64,000 nt of DNA from contig NZ_QLMI01000003.1 of NCBI RefSeq assembly GCF_003259835.1, positions 337,965 to 401,964 of the forward strand, in the 5' to 3' direction. Of this stretch, positions 1 to 9,955 are shown piece by piece. Made by a program: the position numbers and the translations under genes. The first letter of the stretch is position 1; each line of letters starts with the position of its first letter. Source of the stretch: Flavobacterium aquaticum (GTDB taxonomy: Bacteria > Bacteroidota > Bacteroidia > Flavobacteriales > Flavobacteriaceae). The notes beneath the pieces are model-generated. The model had not been told where the DNA came from. It did no database searches and saw nothing but the letters and a program-made list of their open reading frames with translations.

Positions 1-2771
1 AAGAATTAGTTATTTCTTTTACAGTTAATGCTAATGGTGGAAATGCTGTTATGAATACAGAAGGGAACTTCTTTTCACTAACAATTGTAAATGATGACGC
101 GGCTCCAACATTAGTTGAAACATTAACACTTATCAATGAAGATTTTGAAGATCCTTCAGATTGGTTAATTTTTGATGCTGATGGAGATGGAAGAGATTGG
201 GGGCTAATTAACGCTGACGGATTAGGAACACCTCCAAATACAATTTCTGGAACTTGTGCTTATTCTGAAAAGCGATTAAATTATTTAGGTACAGGAACAG
301 GTAATGCAAATCCAAATAATTATTTTATAAGTCCTCAAGTAACAATTCCTGCAAATGCAACATCAGTTTCTTTTTCATATATAGTAGCAGGTTACGATAA
401 TACTGCTCAAACAAGAAATGCAGGAAACTACAGTGTTTATTTTACTACAAGTATTGCTAATGAAGCTGCAATTTTAGCTGGAACTGTTATTCAAGCAAAT
501 GCGGTGGTTAATGAGAATACTTCACAATTAAGAACCTATAATTTGTTGGCATTAGCAGGTCAAACAGGGTATATTGTATTTAGACATAATAATACAGGAA
601 CAACAAATGTAGGGTTACTTTTATTAGATACTGTTCTACTACAAGCTGTAGCTACTAAAAACGTTCAAACAGAGGTGAATAACCCAACGCGTTATCAAGC
701 TACATTCCCATCATCGGGTACTATCTATACATCTGATGTTACTTCTGGTAGAGTAATGGCAAATGTAACTAGCGCAGCAAGCTTTAATTACGGATGTACG
801 ACAGTTGAAGTGGATAGAAGTCAAGTTTCTGCTGGTGCACCAACAGTTAATTTTATAGATACTACAGCCCCAAATAGAGTTTTATCAAAGACTTTTTATG
901 TTAATCCAGCGAATGATAACGCATCGGGTAATTTTACAGTTAAATTGTATTTTACAGAAGCAGAAGTTGCTGCTTGGGAAGCTGCTACAGGTAAATCAAG
1001 GACAAGTTTAAGAATAATTAAAGTGGTTGATAATAGTATTAGTTCTGTTAATTCAACAAATTATGAGAATTTTACTATTACTGAAGTTCCTGCAACAATA
1101 GGTGCTTTCGGTACAAACGTTACTTTTGAAGCTACTTTTAATTCTAACTTAAGAGGAGGTTATGCTGTGGGTCCTGCAACTGGACTTATTTGTGGAGATT
1201 TTACAACAACATGGAATGGGACTGCTTGGAGTAGTGGTGTACCAACAAAATTACACGCTGTAACAATTACGGGTAATTATTCTTCTTCATCTAATTTAGA
1301 AGCTTGTTCAGTAACAATTTCAAGTGGAGCAAATGTTGTTTTTAACCCTAATCATACTTTAATTGTTGAAGGAGATGTTGTTGTAAATGCAGGCGGAAGC
1401 TTAACCATTGAAAATAATGCAGCATTAAGACAATTAAATGATACAGCTGTAAATACAGGATCAATTACTGTTAAACGATCATCATCTGCAATGAGAAGAT
1501 TAGATTATACGGCTTGGTCATCTCCGGTTGCTAACCAACAATTGTTGGCTTTCTCACCAAATACAATTAGTACTCGTTTTTATGAGTATTTGTTTACAGG
1601 GACAACAACCCCAACAGCTTATCAATCGGTTAATCCAAATAATAATTTTATTTCTGGTAAAGGTTACATGATTCGTGTGGCGGATGATTGGTCGGCTACT
1701 GTTGCGTCGGCATATAATGGTCAGTTTTTTGGAACTCCAGTAAATGGTGTTGTTTCTCAAAATGTTGGTGTGGGATATAATCTTTTAGGAAATCCTTATC
1801 CATCACCTATTAACGCAAATAAATTCTTTGCAGATAACTCTTCTATTGGAACGCTTTATTTTTGGACAAATACAACGCCTGCATCAGGAGGCGTTTATCC
1901 ACAAAATAACTTTGCTTCTTATACAACTTTAGGTGGTGCGGCGGCTTTTGGTAGTGCTGTTGTTCCAAATGGAACTATTCAAACAGGACAAGGTTTCTAT
2001 GTGTTAAGTTCTGTAGCAAATAATGTTAGTTTTGCAAACAATTTAAGAGAGAATGCTTCGGTTTCTACACAGTTTTACAGAACTTCAGAAGCAACAACTT
2101 CTATGGCTGAAAAACATAGAATTTGGTTAAACTTAAACGATTCGAATGTTTCTTATAATCAAATGTTAGTAGGTTATACTGAAGGAGCAACTTCAGGATT
2201 TGACATTGCAATAGACGGTAGAATTTTAGATGATTCTAAACCAAACTTATATTCGGTATTAAATACTGATAAATTAGTAATTCAAGGAAAAGGGTTGCCT
2301 TTTACTGATGAGGATATTATTCCTTTAGGGTTAAAAGTATTAGTTCCAGGAAACTATTCAATTTCGTTAGAAAATGTTGATGGCTTATTTGTAAATCAAG
2401 ACGTTTTTGTAAAAGATAAGTATTTGAGTGTTATTCATGATATCAAACAAGGCGCTTATTCATTTACATCACAAGAAGGAACATTTGAAGATCGTTTTGA
2501 ATTGGTTTATAAAAACACAACATTAGGAGGTGAAGATTTTGTTAGCGAAAACGCATTAACAGTCTACACTTCAAACAATGGTATTGTTGTAAATTCTTCA
2601 GAAATGATTTCAGAAGTAGTTGTTTTTGATGTTTTAGGAAGAAAATTACACCAACAAACAGTTAATCAAGAAGAGGTTGTTGTTTCTAAGATTGTAAAAT
2701 CAAACCAAGCCTTATTGGTTAAGACAACATTGTCAAATGGTCAAGTAATTACGAAGAAAGTAATTTATTAA
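1..2771 (+). CDS. T9SS type A cargo protein, 5' end outside window
   Basis: The reading frame is open from base 3, upstream of the first ATG at 51, so this is the 3' part of a longer gene. The upstream residues and the first lines end in SLTIVNDD, a typical Calx-beta-like domain end. Numbering from the ATG at 51: residues about 25-195 look like a choice-of-anchor J (cleaved-adhesin-like) domain (NEDFEDPSDW to LLDTVLLQ); 200-375 is an unassigned beta-rich region; 380-820 is a beta-rich module shared with the next gene; the last 80 or so residues are a T9SS type A sorting domain (VVFDVLGRKL, ending VITKKVIY). Family knowledge says such proteins cross the outer membrane through the T9SS and are secreted or surface attached. 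The missing N-terminus may hold the catalytic domain, so no enzyme function can be assigned. Confidence 0.85.
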   Translation, partial: ELVISFTVNANGGNAVMNTEGNFFSLTIVNDDAAPTLVETLTLINEDFEDPSDWLIFDADGDGRDWGLINADGLGTPPNTISGTCAYSEKRLNYLGTGTGNANPNNYFISPQVTIPANATSVSFSYIVAGYDNTAQTRNAGNYSVYFTTSIANEAAILAGTVIQANAVVNENTSQLRTYNLLALAGQTGYIVFRHNNTGTTNVGLLLLDTVLLQAVATKNVQTEVNNPTRYQATFPSSGTIYTSDVTSGRVMANVTSAASFNYGCTTVEVDRSQVSAGAPTVNFIDTTAPNRVLSKTFYVNPANDNASGNFTVKLYFTEAEVAAWEAATGKSRTSLRIIKVVDNSISSVNSTNYENFTITEVPATIGAFGTNVTFEATFNSNLRGGYAVGPATGLICGDFTTTWNGTAWSSGVPTKLHAVTITGNYSSSSNLEACSVTISSGANVVFNPNHTLIVEGDVVVNAGGSLTIENNAALRQLNDTAVNTGSITVKRSSSAMRRLDYTAWSSPVANQQLLAFSPNTISTRFYEYLFTGTTTPTAYQSVNPNNNFISGKGYMIRVADDWSATVASAYNGQFFGTPVNGVVSQNVGVGYNLLGNPYPSPINANKFFADNSSIGTLYFWTNTTPASGGVYPQNNFASYTTLGGAAAFGSAVVPNGTIQTGQGFYVLSSVANNVSFANNLRENASVSTQFYRTSEATTSMAEKHRIWLNLNDSNVSYNQMLVGYTEGATSGFDIAIDGRILDDSKPNLYSVLNTDKLVIQGKGLPFTDEDIIPLGLKVLVPGNYSISLENVDGLFVNQDVFVKDKYLSVIHDIKQGAYSFTSQEGTFEDRFELVYKNTTLGGEDFVSENALTVYTSNNGIVVNSSEMISEVVVFDVLGRKLHQQTVNQEEVVVSKIVKSNQALLVKTTLSNGQVITKKVIY

Positions 2772-2790
2772 TAAAAATAATATTTTTTGA

Positions 2791-2818
2791 AAAGCTCGGT
2801 ATTTACCGAGCTTTTTTT
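2791..2818 (+). terminator. Rho-independent terminator
   Basis: An 11-bp stem (AAAGCTCGGTA / TACCGAGCTTT) closed by a two-base loop is followed by a run of T, 20 bases after the stop of the first T9SS gene. It separates the two tandem T9SS genes into different transcripts. Confidence 0.85.
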
Positions 2819-2865
2819 GTTAATTAATTAATAATAAATATATTTGATTTCCCAAATCTATAAAC

Positions 2866-5800
2866 ATGAAAAATAAATTACTTAAAATTGGTGTGTTAGC
2901 GCTAATTCTTTCGGCTTCCTTTTATTTTTTCTCAAATTCTGAACAAGAGTTTCAAAAAGAAAGTAAAAAAGAAGAAGTAAAGTCAGTTGATACCAATTCA
3001 AAACTAAATGTTACCGATAAAAAGGAAACAATAGTTAATCAACCTTCGAAAACTAACATTCAGTTAGATCTTAGAAAATCACAGACTGTAAATTTATCTC
3101 AATCAATTCAAGAAGAAAAAGTTCAAAAACTTTTTAAAAGAGAACTAGATTCTATTGATCAAATTAGAGAAAAATACCAACAATTTATAGTAAATCATCC
3201 ATTTAGAGAAAGGATGAAATTGCCAAAGGCACAAAGAAAAGCAATGGGATTACCTCCTAATGCATTTAATGAGCAAGAATGGTTATATACAGCTGATCCA
3301 AATTTAGGAAGACCTACTCCTGAAGTTGTTTTAGACTTACAAAAAACATTAGATAGACAATTAGAAGAAGGAAGAGTTCCAGGTGATGGTCTAGATAATC
3401 AATGGGTTGAAAGAGGACCAAACAATGTAGGCGGAAGAACAAGAGTTTTGCAATTTGCTCCAGGAAGTACAACCAAGGTTTTTGCGGGTGCAGTAAGCGG
3501 TGGTTTATGGGTAAATAATGATATTACAAATGCAACTTCATCTTGGACACAAGTTTCGGGAGTTCCTAGTAATATGGCGGTTACTTGTATGACTATAGAT
3601 CCTCAAAATTCTAATATTATGTATATTGGAACAGGTGAAGTTTATACTTGGGGAGCAGTAAATGGTAACGGAGTATACAAATCAATTGATGGTGGTGTAA
3701 CTTGGAGATTAATTTTTGGAACTTCAATAGGTGCTGGTATAGCAGATCAATTAACGTATATTCAAGATATTATTGCTTGGGTTAATCCCAGTACAGGTTT
3801 AACAGAAATTTATTTTGGTGCTGATGCCATGTTTTATTCTGAAGCGGTTGGAGCAACGCAATGGTTAGGAGTGAATACAATTGGCTTGTGGAAAAGTACA
3901 GATGGATTAAACTTTGCTAAGTTTACCAATGTAGCTTTACAAACTACTGCAACTACTTATTGCGCACCAAATACTTTTACTATTGATGCTAACGGAGATT
4001 TGTTCATGGGTACAAAAAGAAGTGCTTATGGAACAGGTGGCGGAAGAATTTACAAATGTACAAATGGTACTAACTGGACTTTAGTAAGAACCTTAACAGC
4101 TAATGGAAGAGTACAATTAGTAGCTTCTAAAACTACAGTGGGTAGAATGTATGCTTTATGCGAAAATTATGCTACAGGATTACCTGTAATAAGAAGATCT
4201 ACGGATGCCTTTGCAACTGTTGATACCAATGTTCCTTTGCCTGTGAGTTCAGGGAATCAACCTCCTGCAGCAACTGACTTTTGTAGAAATCAAGCTTTTT
4301 ATGATTTAATGATAGGGATGAACCCAACAAATGATAGTGAGGTTTATGTTGGAGGAATTGAAATATTCAAAAACACGAATGCATTTAAAGCGTCACCAGT
4401 GGCGGGAGATTGGACTCAATTAACGGATTGGACGGTAAATCCTACTGCAAACGGAAATGCAACGGCAAATTCTTTAGACGGTGTACATTCAGATCATCAT
4501 GTAATGGCTTTTTGTCCTAGTCAAACATCAAGAGTTGTTTTTGGATGTGATGGAGGAGTTTATTACAGTAATAATTCAGGAACTTCAATTGGTGAAAGAA
4601 ATAAAGATTATAACGTAACTCAAGTTTACAAAGGATCAATTGATCAATCCATTGCAGGAAATAAAATGTTGGGCGGTTTGCAAGATAACGGTTCCCAATT
4701 GGTTTCTAATCCTGCTACTACAGGTGCAGGAAATGAAGTTTATGGCGGTGATGGATGTTGGGAGTTTATTGATAAGCAACAGCAATACATGGTGGTTTCT
4801 TATGTATATAATACTTATATCTATTGTACGTATGCAGGAGTTGCAACAGCTTACATTGCTAATGATAATGGTGGAAGTGATGGAGACTTCGTTAATCAGT
4901 GTGGATTAGATAGTAATTCAAATATTTTATATGCTAATGGAACGTCTGGAACTACATATCGAATTTATAGATATGCTATTAATCCAAGTACAGGAGCAAC
5001 CACTACTACTACTTTAACAGATGCTTCTATTAATGCTATTCCAACCTATTTTGAGCCTTCTCCTTATACAACAAACAGAATAATGGTAGGATTGTCAAAT
5101 GGTAGATTAATTCGAATGAATAGTGCAAACGCTGCAACACCAACCTATGTAACTTTAACAACGCCATTTACAGGAGCTATTTCTGATATCAAATACGGAA
5201 ATTCTGAAAATGATTTATTTGTTACGATTCATAATTATGGTGTAACAAGTGTTTGGTATTCTGCTGATGGTGGAGCAAATTGGGCTAATAAAGAAGGCGA
5301 TCTTCCTAATATTCCAGTAAAATGTATTTTGCAAAATCCTAATGCAACTAACGAAGTTATCATTGGAACAGAATTAGGAATTTGGTATACCGTAAACTTT
5401 AATGCTGCAACTCCAACATGGAGAAGAGCAAACGCTGGAATGAAAGATTGTAAAGTACTTTCATTGGATTACAGAGCTGCAGATAAAACTATTTTAGCAG
5501 CAACTTTTGGAAGAGGAATGTGGACAGGTCAATTTTGGCAATGTGGTGATTTAACAACTTCTTGGAACGGTTCTACTTGGTCTAATGGCGCACCTACATC
5601 AAAAACGGCTGTTACATTTGCAGGAAATTATACTTCTACAGCTAGTTTAGATGCTTGTTCAGTAACTGTAAATTCAGGAGCTAATGTCGTATTTAACTCA
5701 GGACATTCTTTACGCGTTGGAGAAAATATCACAGTTAACGGAACAGGAACTTTAACATTTGAAAATAATTCAGCATTAGTTCAGTACACAAAACACGCTG

Positions 5801-7137
5801 TAAATACTGGAAATATAACGGTTAAAAGAAATTCAGCTAATATGATTCGTCAAGATTATACAGCTTGGGGTTCGCCAGTTTCAGGACAAAATCTTTTAGC
5901 ATTTTCACCTAACACATTAACAAATCGTTTTTATCAATATTTGTTTACAGGAACAACAACTCCAACAGCTTATCAATCATTAGATCCTTCAACTAATAGC
6001 TTTCAAACAGCAAAAGGATATATGATTCGTGTGGCTAATAATTGGACCTCAATTGCTCCAGGAACATCATTCTTGGGTCAGTTTACTGGAGTTCCAAATA
6101 ATGGTTCAATTACATTTGCGGTTGGTCAAGGATATAATTTACTTTCAAATCCGTATGCTTCACCAATTAATGCTAAAACGTTTATGATTAACAATCCAAA
6201 AGTTGATGCATTGTATTATTGGACTCATACCGTTCCGGCAAGTGGTGGAACTTATCCTTCTAATAACTATGCTTCTTATACTATTCTTGGTGGAACCGCA
6301 TCGGCAAATGGTAGTGCAATTCCAAATGATTACATCCAAGTAGGACAAGGATTTTTTGTTCAAGCAAATTCAGCTTTTAATGTGAATTTTGAAAACGAAT
6401 ATCGTGTTGATGCAGCATTAAGTACTCAGTTTTTCAGACTTCAAAATACAGTACAAAATGTTTCAGAAACAGAGAAACACAGAATTTGGTTAAATTTAAA
6501 TTCAAGTACAAACGCACATAATCAAATTTTAGTAGGTTACATGAATGGAGCAACTGCTGGATTTGACAAAAAGATTGATGCTTTAGCTTTAGAAACATCA
6601 AAATCTATGATTTACAATATTATTGATGATAAAGAATATGTAATTCAAGGAAGAAGCTTGCCTTTTGATGAAAATGATATTGTTCCAATAGGTTTCAAAG
6701 CAACAGAGAACAGTTCTTTTGAAATTGAAATTAATAGTTTTGATGGAATATTCGAAAACCAAGAGGTGTATTTAAAAGATAATTTTATTGGAGCTATTCA
6801 TAACTTAAAAGAAGGAAAATATTTCTTCTTATCTCAAATAGGTGATTTTAAAAATCGTTTTGAATTGGTATTTAAAAAACCATCAGTTTCACAAGAAATT
6901 ATAGTTGATAATCAAGTATTCGTTTTTGTTAACGCTGGAAAAATTAATTTAACTTCATCAGATAAAAACATTCAATCTTTTGAAATTTATGATGTTTTAG
7001 GGAAACAAATTGTTTCAAAAAACAACATTAATAATAAAGAATATATTGTTTCAGGTTTAACATCAAGCAATCAATCTTTAATCGTTAGATTAGTCTTAGA
7101 AGATGGTCGTCAGATTACTAAAAAAGTAGTTTTTTAA
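2866..7137 (+). CDS. T9SS type A cargo protein with BNR/sortilin-like beta-propeller
   Basis: 1423 residues with an N-terminal hydrophobic signal segment (about 6-23). Residues about 180-885 resemble VPS10/sortilin and BNR propellers: Asp-box motifs are visible (SIDGGVTW, SADGGANW), and phrases such as MYIGTGEV and GIWYTVNF recur with the blade spacing of this family. Residues about 890-1340 repeat the beta module of the preceding gene (CGDLTTSWNGSTW, YLFTGTTTPTAYQS, GYNLLSNPYASPINA). The C-terminus is a T9SS type A sorting domain (FEIYDVLGKQI, ITKKVVF). Inferred role: secreted or surface protein binding glycan or polymer; the propeller may or may not be catalytic. It has its own terminator on each side and is probably transcribed alone. 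Confidence 0.88.
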   Translation: MKNKLLKIGVLALILSASFYFFSNSEQEFQKESKKEEVKSVDTNSKLNVTDKKETIVNQPSKTNIQLDLRKSQTVNLSQSIQEEKVQKLFKRELDSIDQIREKYQQFIVNHPFRERMKLPKAQRKAMGLPPNAFNEQEWLYTADPNLGRPTPEVVLDLQKTLDRQLEEGRVPGDGLDNQWVERGPNNVGGRTRVLQFAPGSTTKVFAGAVSGGLWVNNDITNATSSWTQVSGVPSNMAVTCMTIDPQNSNIMYIGTGEVYTWGAVNGNGVYKSIDGGVTWRLIFGTSIGAGIADQLTYIQDIIAWVNPSTGLTEIYFGADAMFYSEAVGATQWLGVNTIGLWKSTDGLNFAKFTNVALQTTATTYCAPNTFTIDANGDLFMGTKRSAYGTGGGRIYKCTNGTNWTLVRTLTANGRVQLVASKTTVGRMYALCENYATGLPVIRRSTDAFATVDTNVPLPVSSGNQPPAATDFCRNQAFYDLMIGMNPTNDSEVYVGGIEIFKNTNAFKASPVAGDWTQLTDWTVNPTANGNATANSLDGVHSDHHVMAFCPSQTSRVVFGCDGGVYYSNNSGTSIGERNKDYNVTQVYKGSIDQSIAGNKMLGGLQDNGSQLVSNPATTGAGNEVYGGDGCWEFIDKQQQYMVVSYVYNTYIYCTYAGVATAYIANDNGGSDGDFVNQCGLDSNSNILYANGTSGTTYRIYRYAINPSTGATTTTTLTDASINAIPTYFEPSPYTTNRIMVGLSNGRLIRMNSANAATPTYVTLTTPFTGAISDIKYGNSENDLFVTIHNYGVTSVWYSADGGANWANKEGDLPNIPVKCILQNPNATNEVIIGTELGIWYTVNFNAATPTWRRANAGMKDCKVLSLDYRAADKTILAATFGRGMWTGQFWQCGDLTTSWNGSTWSNGAPTSKTAVTFAGNYTSTASLDACSVTVNSGANVVFNSGHSLRVGENITVNGTGTLTFENNSALVQYTKHAVNTGNITVKRNSANMIRQDYTAWGSPVSGQNLLAFSPNTLTNRFYQYLFTGTTTPTAYQSLDPSTNSFQTAKGYMIRVANNWTSIAPGTSFLGQFTGVPNNGSITFAVGQGYNLLSNPYASPINAKTFMINNPKVDALYYWTHTVPASGGTYPSNNYASYTILGGTASANGSAIPNDYIQVGQGFFVQANSAFNVNFENEYRVDAALSTQFFRLQNTVQNVSETEKHRIWLNLNSSTNAHNQILVGYMNGATAGFDKKIDALALETSKSMIYNIIDDKEYVIQGRSLPFDENDIVPIGFKATENSSFEIEINSFDGIFENQEVYLKDNFIGAIHNLKEGKYFFLSQIGDFKNRFELVFKKPSVSQEIIVDNQVFVFVNAGKINLTSSDKNIQSFEIYDVLGKQIVSKNNINNKEYIVSGLTSSNQSLIVRLVLEDGRQITKKVVF

Positions 7138-7157
7138 ACCTAAAATAGTTTTGCTTA

Positions 7158-7189
7158 AAAGCCCAATCGTTAAAGATTGGGCTTTTTTT
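7158..7189 (+). terminator. Rho-independent terminator
   Basis: Stem AAAGCCCAATC / GATTGGGCTTT with a six-base loop and a T run, 20 bases after the stop of the propeller T9SS gene. Confidence 0.85.
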
Positions 7190-7211
7190 ATTTCATTTGA
7201 AATCAATTTTG

Positions 7212-7219
7212 TATTTTTG
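7212..7219 (+). promoter_or_regulatory. -7 element (TATTTTTG) of the M20 dipeptidase gene
   Basis: Exact match to the Bacteroidetes -7 consensus TAnnTTTG, placed 20 bases before the start codon at 7240 and just after the upstream terminator. No convincing -33 TTTG at the usual 17-21 base spacing was found. Confidence 0.5.
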
Positions 7220-7239
7220 AACTTTATCAAACAATCACA

Positions 7240-8628
7240 ATGGACAATATAAAACAATACGTTCAAGAAAATAAAGAACGTTTTTTAAACGAATTAATCG
7301 AACTTTTAAAAATACCATCAGTAAGTGCTGATAGCGCTTATGCTCACGATGTAGTATTAACAGCCGAAGCAGTTAAAGCAAGTTTAGAAAAAGCAGGTTG
7401 CGATTTCGTAGAACTTTGCGAAACACCAGGTTATCCAATTGTTTACGGAGAAAAAATCATCGATAAAAATTTACCAACAGTTTTAGTGTACGGACATTAC
7501 GATGTACAACCACCTGATCCAATGGATTTATGGACATCGCCACCTTTTGAACCTGTAATCAAAACAACAGAAATTCACCCTGAAGGCGCTATTTTTGCTC
7601 GTGGTGCTTGTGATGATAAAGGTCAAATGTACATGCATGTAAAAGCGTTTGAATACATGATTCAAAACAATTGCTTACCATGTAACGTAAAATTCATGAT
7701 TGAAGGCGAAGAAGAAGTAGGTTCTAAAAGTTTAGGTTGGTTTGTAGAAAGAAATCAAGAGAAGTTAGCGAATGATGTGATTTTGATTTCAGATACCGGA
7801 ATGATTTCTAATCAACAGCCTTCTATTACAACTGGGTTAAGAGGTTTAAGTTATGTTGAGGTAGAAGTTACGGGTCCAAATAGAGATTTACATTCAGGTT
7901 TATACGGTGGGGCGGTTGCAAATCCAATTAATGTATTAACTAAAATGATTGCTTCGTTGCATGATGAAAACAATCATATTACGATTCCAGGTTTTTACGA
8001 TAAAGTAGAAGAATTATCTGCTGCTGAAAGAGCTGAAATGGCAAAAGCACCATTCTCATTAGAAAAATACAAAAAAGCCTTAGATATCGAAGATGTTCAT
8101 GGAGAAACAGGTTATGTTACCAATGAAAGAAATTCGATTCGTCCAACTTTAGATGTTAATGGAATTTGGGGTGGTTATACTGGTGAAGGAGCTAAAACAG
8201 TTATCGCAAGTAAAGCATTTGCGAAAATTTCGATGCGTTTAGTGCCTAACCAAGATTGGGAAGAAATTACCGAATTATTCAAAAAACATTTCGAAAGTAT
8301 CGCGCCTAAATCAGTGAAAGTAGTGGTAAAACCACATCATGGTGGACAAGGTTATGTTACGCCAATTGATAGCGTTGGTTATAGAGCAGCTAACAAAGCA
8401 TACACTGAAACTTTTGGAGTTCCTGCAATTCCAGTTCGTTCAGGAGGAAGTATTCCAATTGTGGCGTTATTTGAGAAGGAATTAAAGAGCAAAACCATTT
8501 TAATGGGCTTTGGTTTAGATAGTGATGCAATTCACTCTCCAAACGAACATTTTGGTGTTTTCAATTACTTAAAAGGAATTGAAACCATTCCGTTATTCTA
8601 CAAGTATTTTACAGAAATGAATAAATAA
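7240..8628 (+). CDS. M20 family dipeptidase
   Basis: 462-residue cytoplasmic dinuclear zinc peptidase of the M20 family, closest in form to cytosolic nonspecific dipeptidase (CNDP-like). Visible motifs: GHYDVQP at 85-91 (metal His86 and catalytic Asp88), RGACDDKGQ at 121-129 (bridging Asp125), EGEEEVGS at 155-162 (general-base and metal Glu), and the C-terminal metal His432 in AIHSPNEHFG. The lid-domain segment SGLYGGAVANPIN is also present. It has no signal peptide, so it probably finishes degradation of imported di- and tripeptides, which suits an organism with several secreted proteases. It is flanked by terminators and stands alone. Confidence 0.92.
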   Translation: MDNIKQYVQENKERFLNELIELLKIPSVSADSAYAHDVVLTAEAVKASLEKAGCDFVELCETPGYPIVYGEKIIDKNLPTVLVYGHYDVQPPDPMDLWTSPPFEPVIKTTEIHPEGAIFARGACDDKGQMYMHVKAFEYMIQNNCLPCNVKFMIEGEEEVGSKSLGWFVERNQEKLANDVILISDTGMISNQQPSITTGLRGLSYVEVEVTGPNRDLHSGLYGGAVANPINVLTKMIASLHDENNHITIPGFYDKVEELSAAERAEMAKAPFSLEKYKKALDIEDVHGETGYVTNERNSIRPTLDVNGIWGGYTGEGAKTVIASKAFAKISMRLVPNQDWEEITELFKKHFESIAPKSVKVVVKPHHGGQGYVTPIDSVGYRAANKAYTETFGVPAIPVRSGGSIPIVALFEKELKSKTILMGFGLDSDAIHSPNEHFGVFNYLKGIETIPLFYKYFTEMNK

Positions 8629-8659
8629 AAAAAATCCCGATGTAAATCGGGATTTTTTA
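8629..8659. terminator. Bidirectional terminator
   Basis: ATCCCGAT / ATCGGGAT stem with four-base loop, preceded by an A run and followed by a T run. It lies between the convergent dipeptidase (plus) and HTTM (minus) genes and overlaps the stop codon of the latter, so it can serve both. Confidence 0.85.
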
Positions 8660-9955
8660 TTGGAGTTCAATCCATTCGTTATGTTTAAAATGACTCCATT
8701 TGGCCTTAGCCATATCAAACTTTGGATCAATTAAAGTTTTGTATTCTTTTCGATTGATGCTGTTTTTACAATCAATATAAATGGCAATAGGTTTTCCTTT
8801 GTATTCCTCTTTGATGCGTTGACAGTATTGCCAAATAAAATCGGGTTTTGTGGCTAAATTTTGCGCTTGTTTATCGGTTAGGTTTTTTCTGTAATTGTAA
8901 ATTGAAACACTTCCCGTTTTTGAATCTTTAATTTGGATTGTGATGTAGCCGTTTCTTTCGCGAAGCATCATGCGCCAACTTAATCGGTGTCCTTCTTCTG
9001 TCCAAAGTACATCACCTTCAATAAAATGATGACGAAGAGGTAGTGCAATTTGAATTATTAAATACGGAATCATTAAAAAATAAAGGATTCTTTTTCTGTA
9101 GAAATTTTGACTTAAGTTTTCATCTTCAAGTTTTGACTTTTTTCTTAAAAATATTCTTCGGATGGTCTCGGGTTCATAAAAGAACAAGGCAAAAGTCAGA
9201 GCAAAAAACGGGAAAATTCCGATTTGTAATGTTATCGAATTGAAAATGTGAAAAATCACGGAAGCGATTAAAGCAAGAGTTCTTGTTTTTTTGAACAATA
9301 GCAATGGTACAATCAATAAATCAAATAAAATTCCGGCATAAGCAATAAAAAGGTAAAACCATTTTTGAGAAAAAAATTCTAAAAATAAAGGTTTTGAAGT
9401 GGAGCTAGCTAACAAGTTTTTTGTAAAAGTGCCGTCTAGCCAATCGGGATAAAATTTTGCAATTGAAGCATAAAAATAAACAACAGCAACTTGAATAATA
9501 AAAAGTAAATTTATCCAATAAGGCATTGTTTTTTCTTCTGAAACGCGATTTTGTTTTACATCTAGTGAGGCATATCTATTTGCTGGAAGAAAAATCATCA
9601 AAAAACTAATTAAAAGCAATAAGTAATAATGATTATTGTATGATGATTTCTGCATGAAATAGACACCAGCCCACAAAAGAGTATAGGCAATTATGGCGAT
9701 TCGGTATCGATAACCAAGCATTATCGCTAATCCGAAAAATCCCATTAGAGCAAAATAGAAATACATGCCAAAACCTGGTAAAGGTTGAAGCCACTCAAAA
9801 CCAATAAAAGAAAATGTAAATTCAGGGTCAATCAAAACGCGTTTTACCCATCCGGTTAAAATGGCGCCAAAACTTTCACAAGCAACTAAAAATCCAAAAA
9901 AGATTCGGAAAACAATTAATGGACTGTTATCTATTGCTTTGAAAAAGATTTTCAT
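8657..9955 (-). CDS. HTTM domain membrane protein
   Basis: 432 residues. The N-terminal two thirds carry about eight hydrophobic segments and resemble the HTTM (horizontally transferred transmembrane) domain related to vitamin K-dependent gamma-carboxylase: ARG-rich start region (SPLIVFRIFFGFLVACESFGA), MLGYRYRIA, and a soluble C-terminal part with SWRMMLRERNG and FIWQYCQRIKEEYKG. Bacterial HTTM proteins have no firmly established reaction. The start ATG overlaps the ribF stop in ATGA, so it is translationally coupled to ribF. A flavin link is only an inference from that arrangement. Confidence 0.8.
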   Translation of the reverse strand: MKIFFKAIDNSPLIVFRIFFGFLVACESFGAILTGWVKRVLIDPEFTFSFIGFEWLQPLPGFGMYFYFALMGFFGLAIMLGYRYRIAIIAYTLLWAGVYFMQKSSYNNHYYLLLLISFLMIFLPANRYASLDVKQNRVSEEKTMPYWINLLFIIQVAVVYFYASIAKFYPDWLDGTFTKNLLASSTSKPLFLEFFSQKWFYLFIAYAGILFDLLIVPLLLFKKTRTLALIASVIFHIFNSITLQIGIFPFFALTFALFFYEPETIRRIFLRKKSKLEDENLSQNFYRKRILYFLMIPYLIIQIALPLRHHFIEGDVLWTEEGHRLSWRMMLRERNGYITIQIKDSKTGSVSIYNYRKNLTDKQAQNLATKPDFIWQYCQRIKEEYKGKPIAIYIDCKNSINRKEYKTLIDPKFDMAKAKWSHFKHNEWIELQ

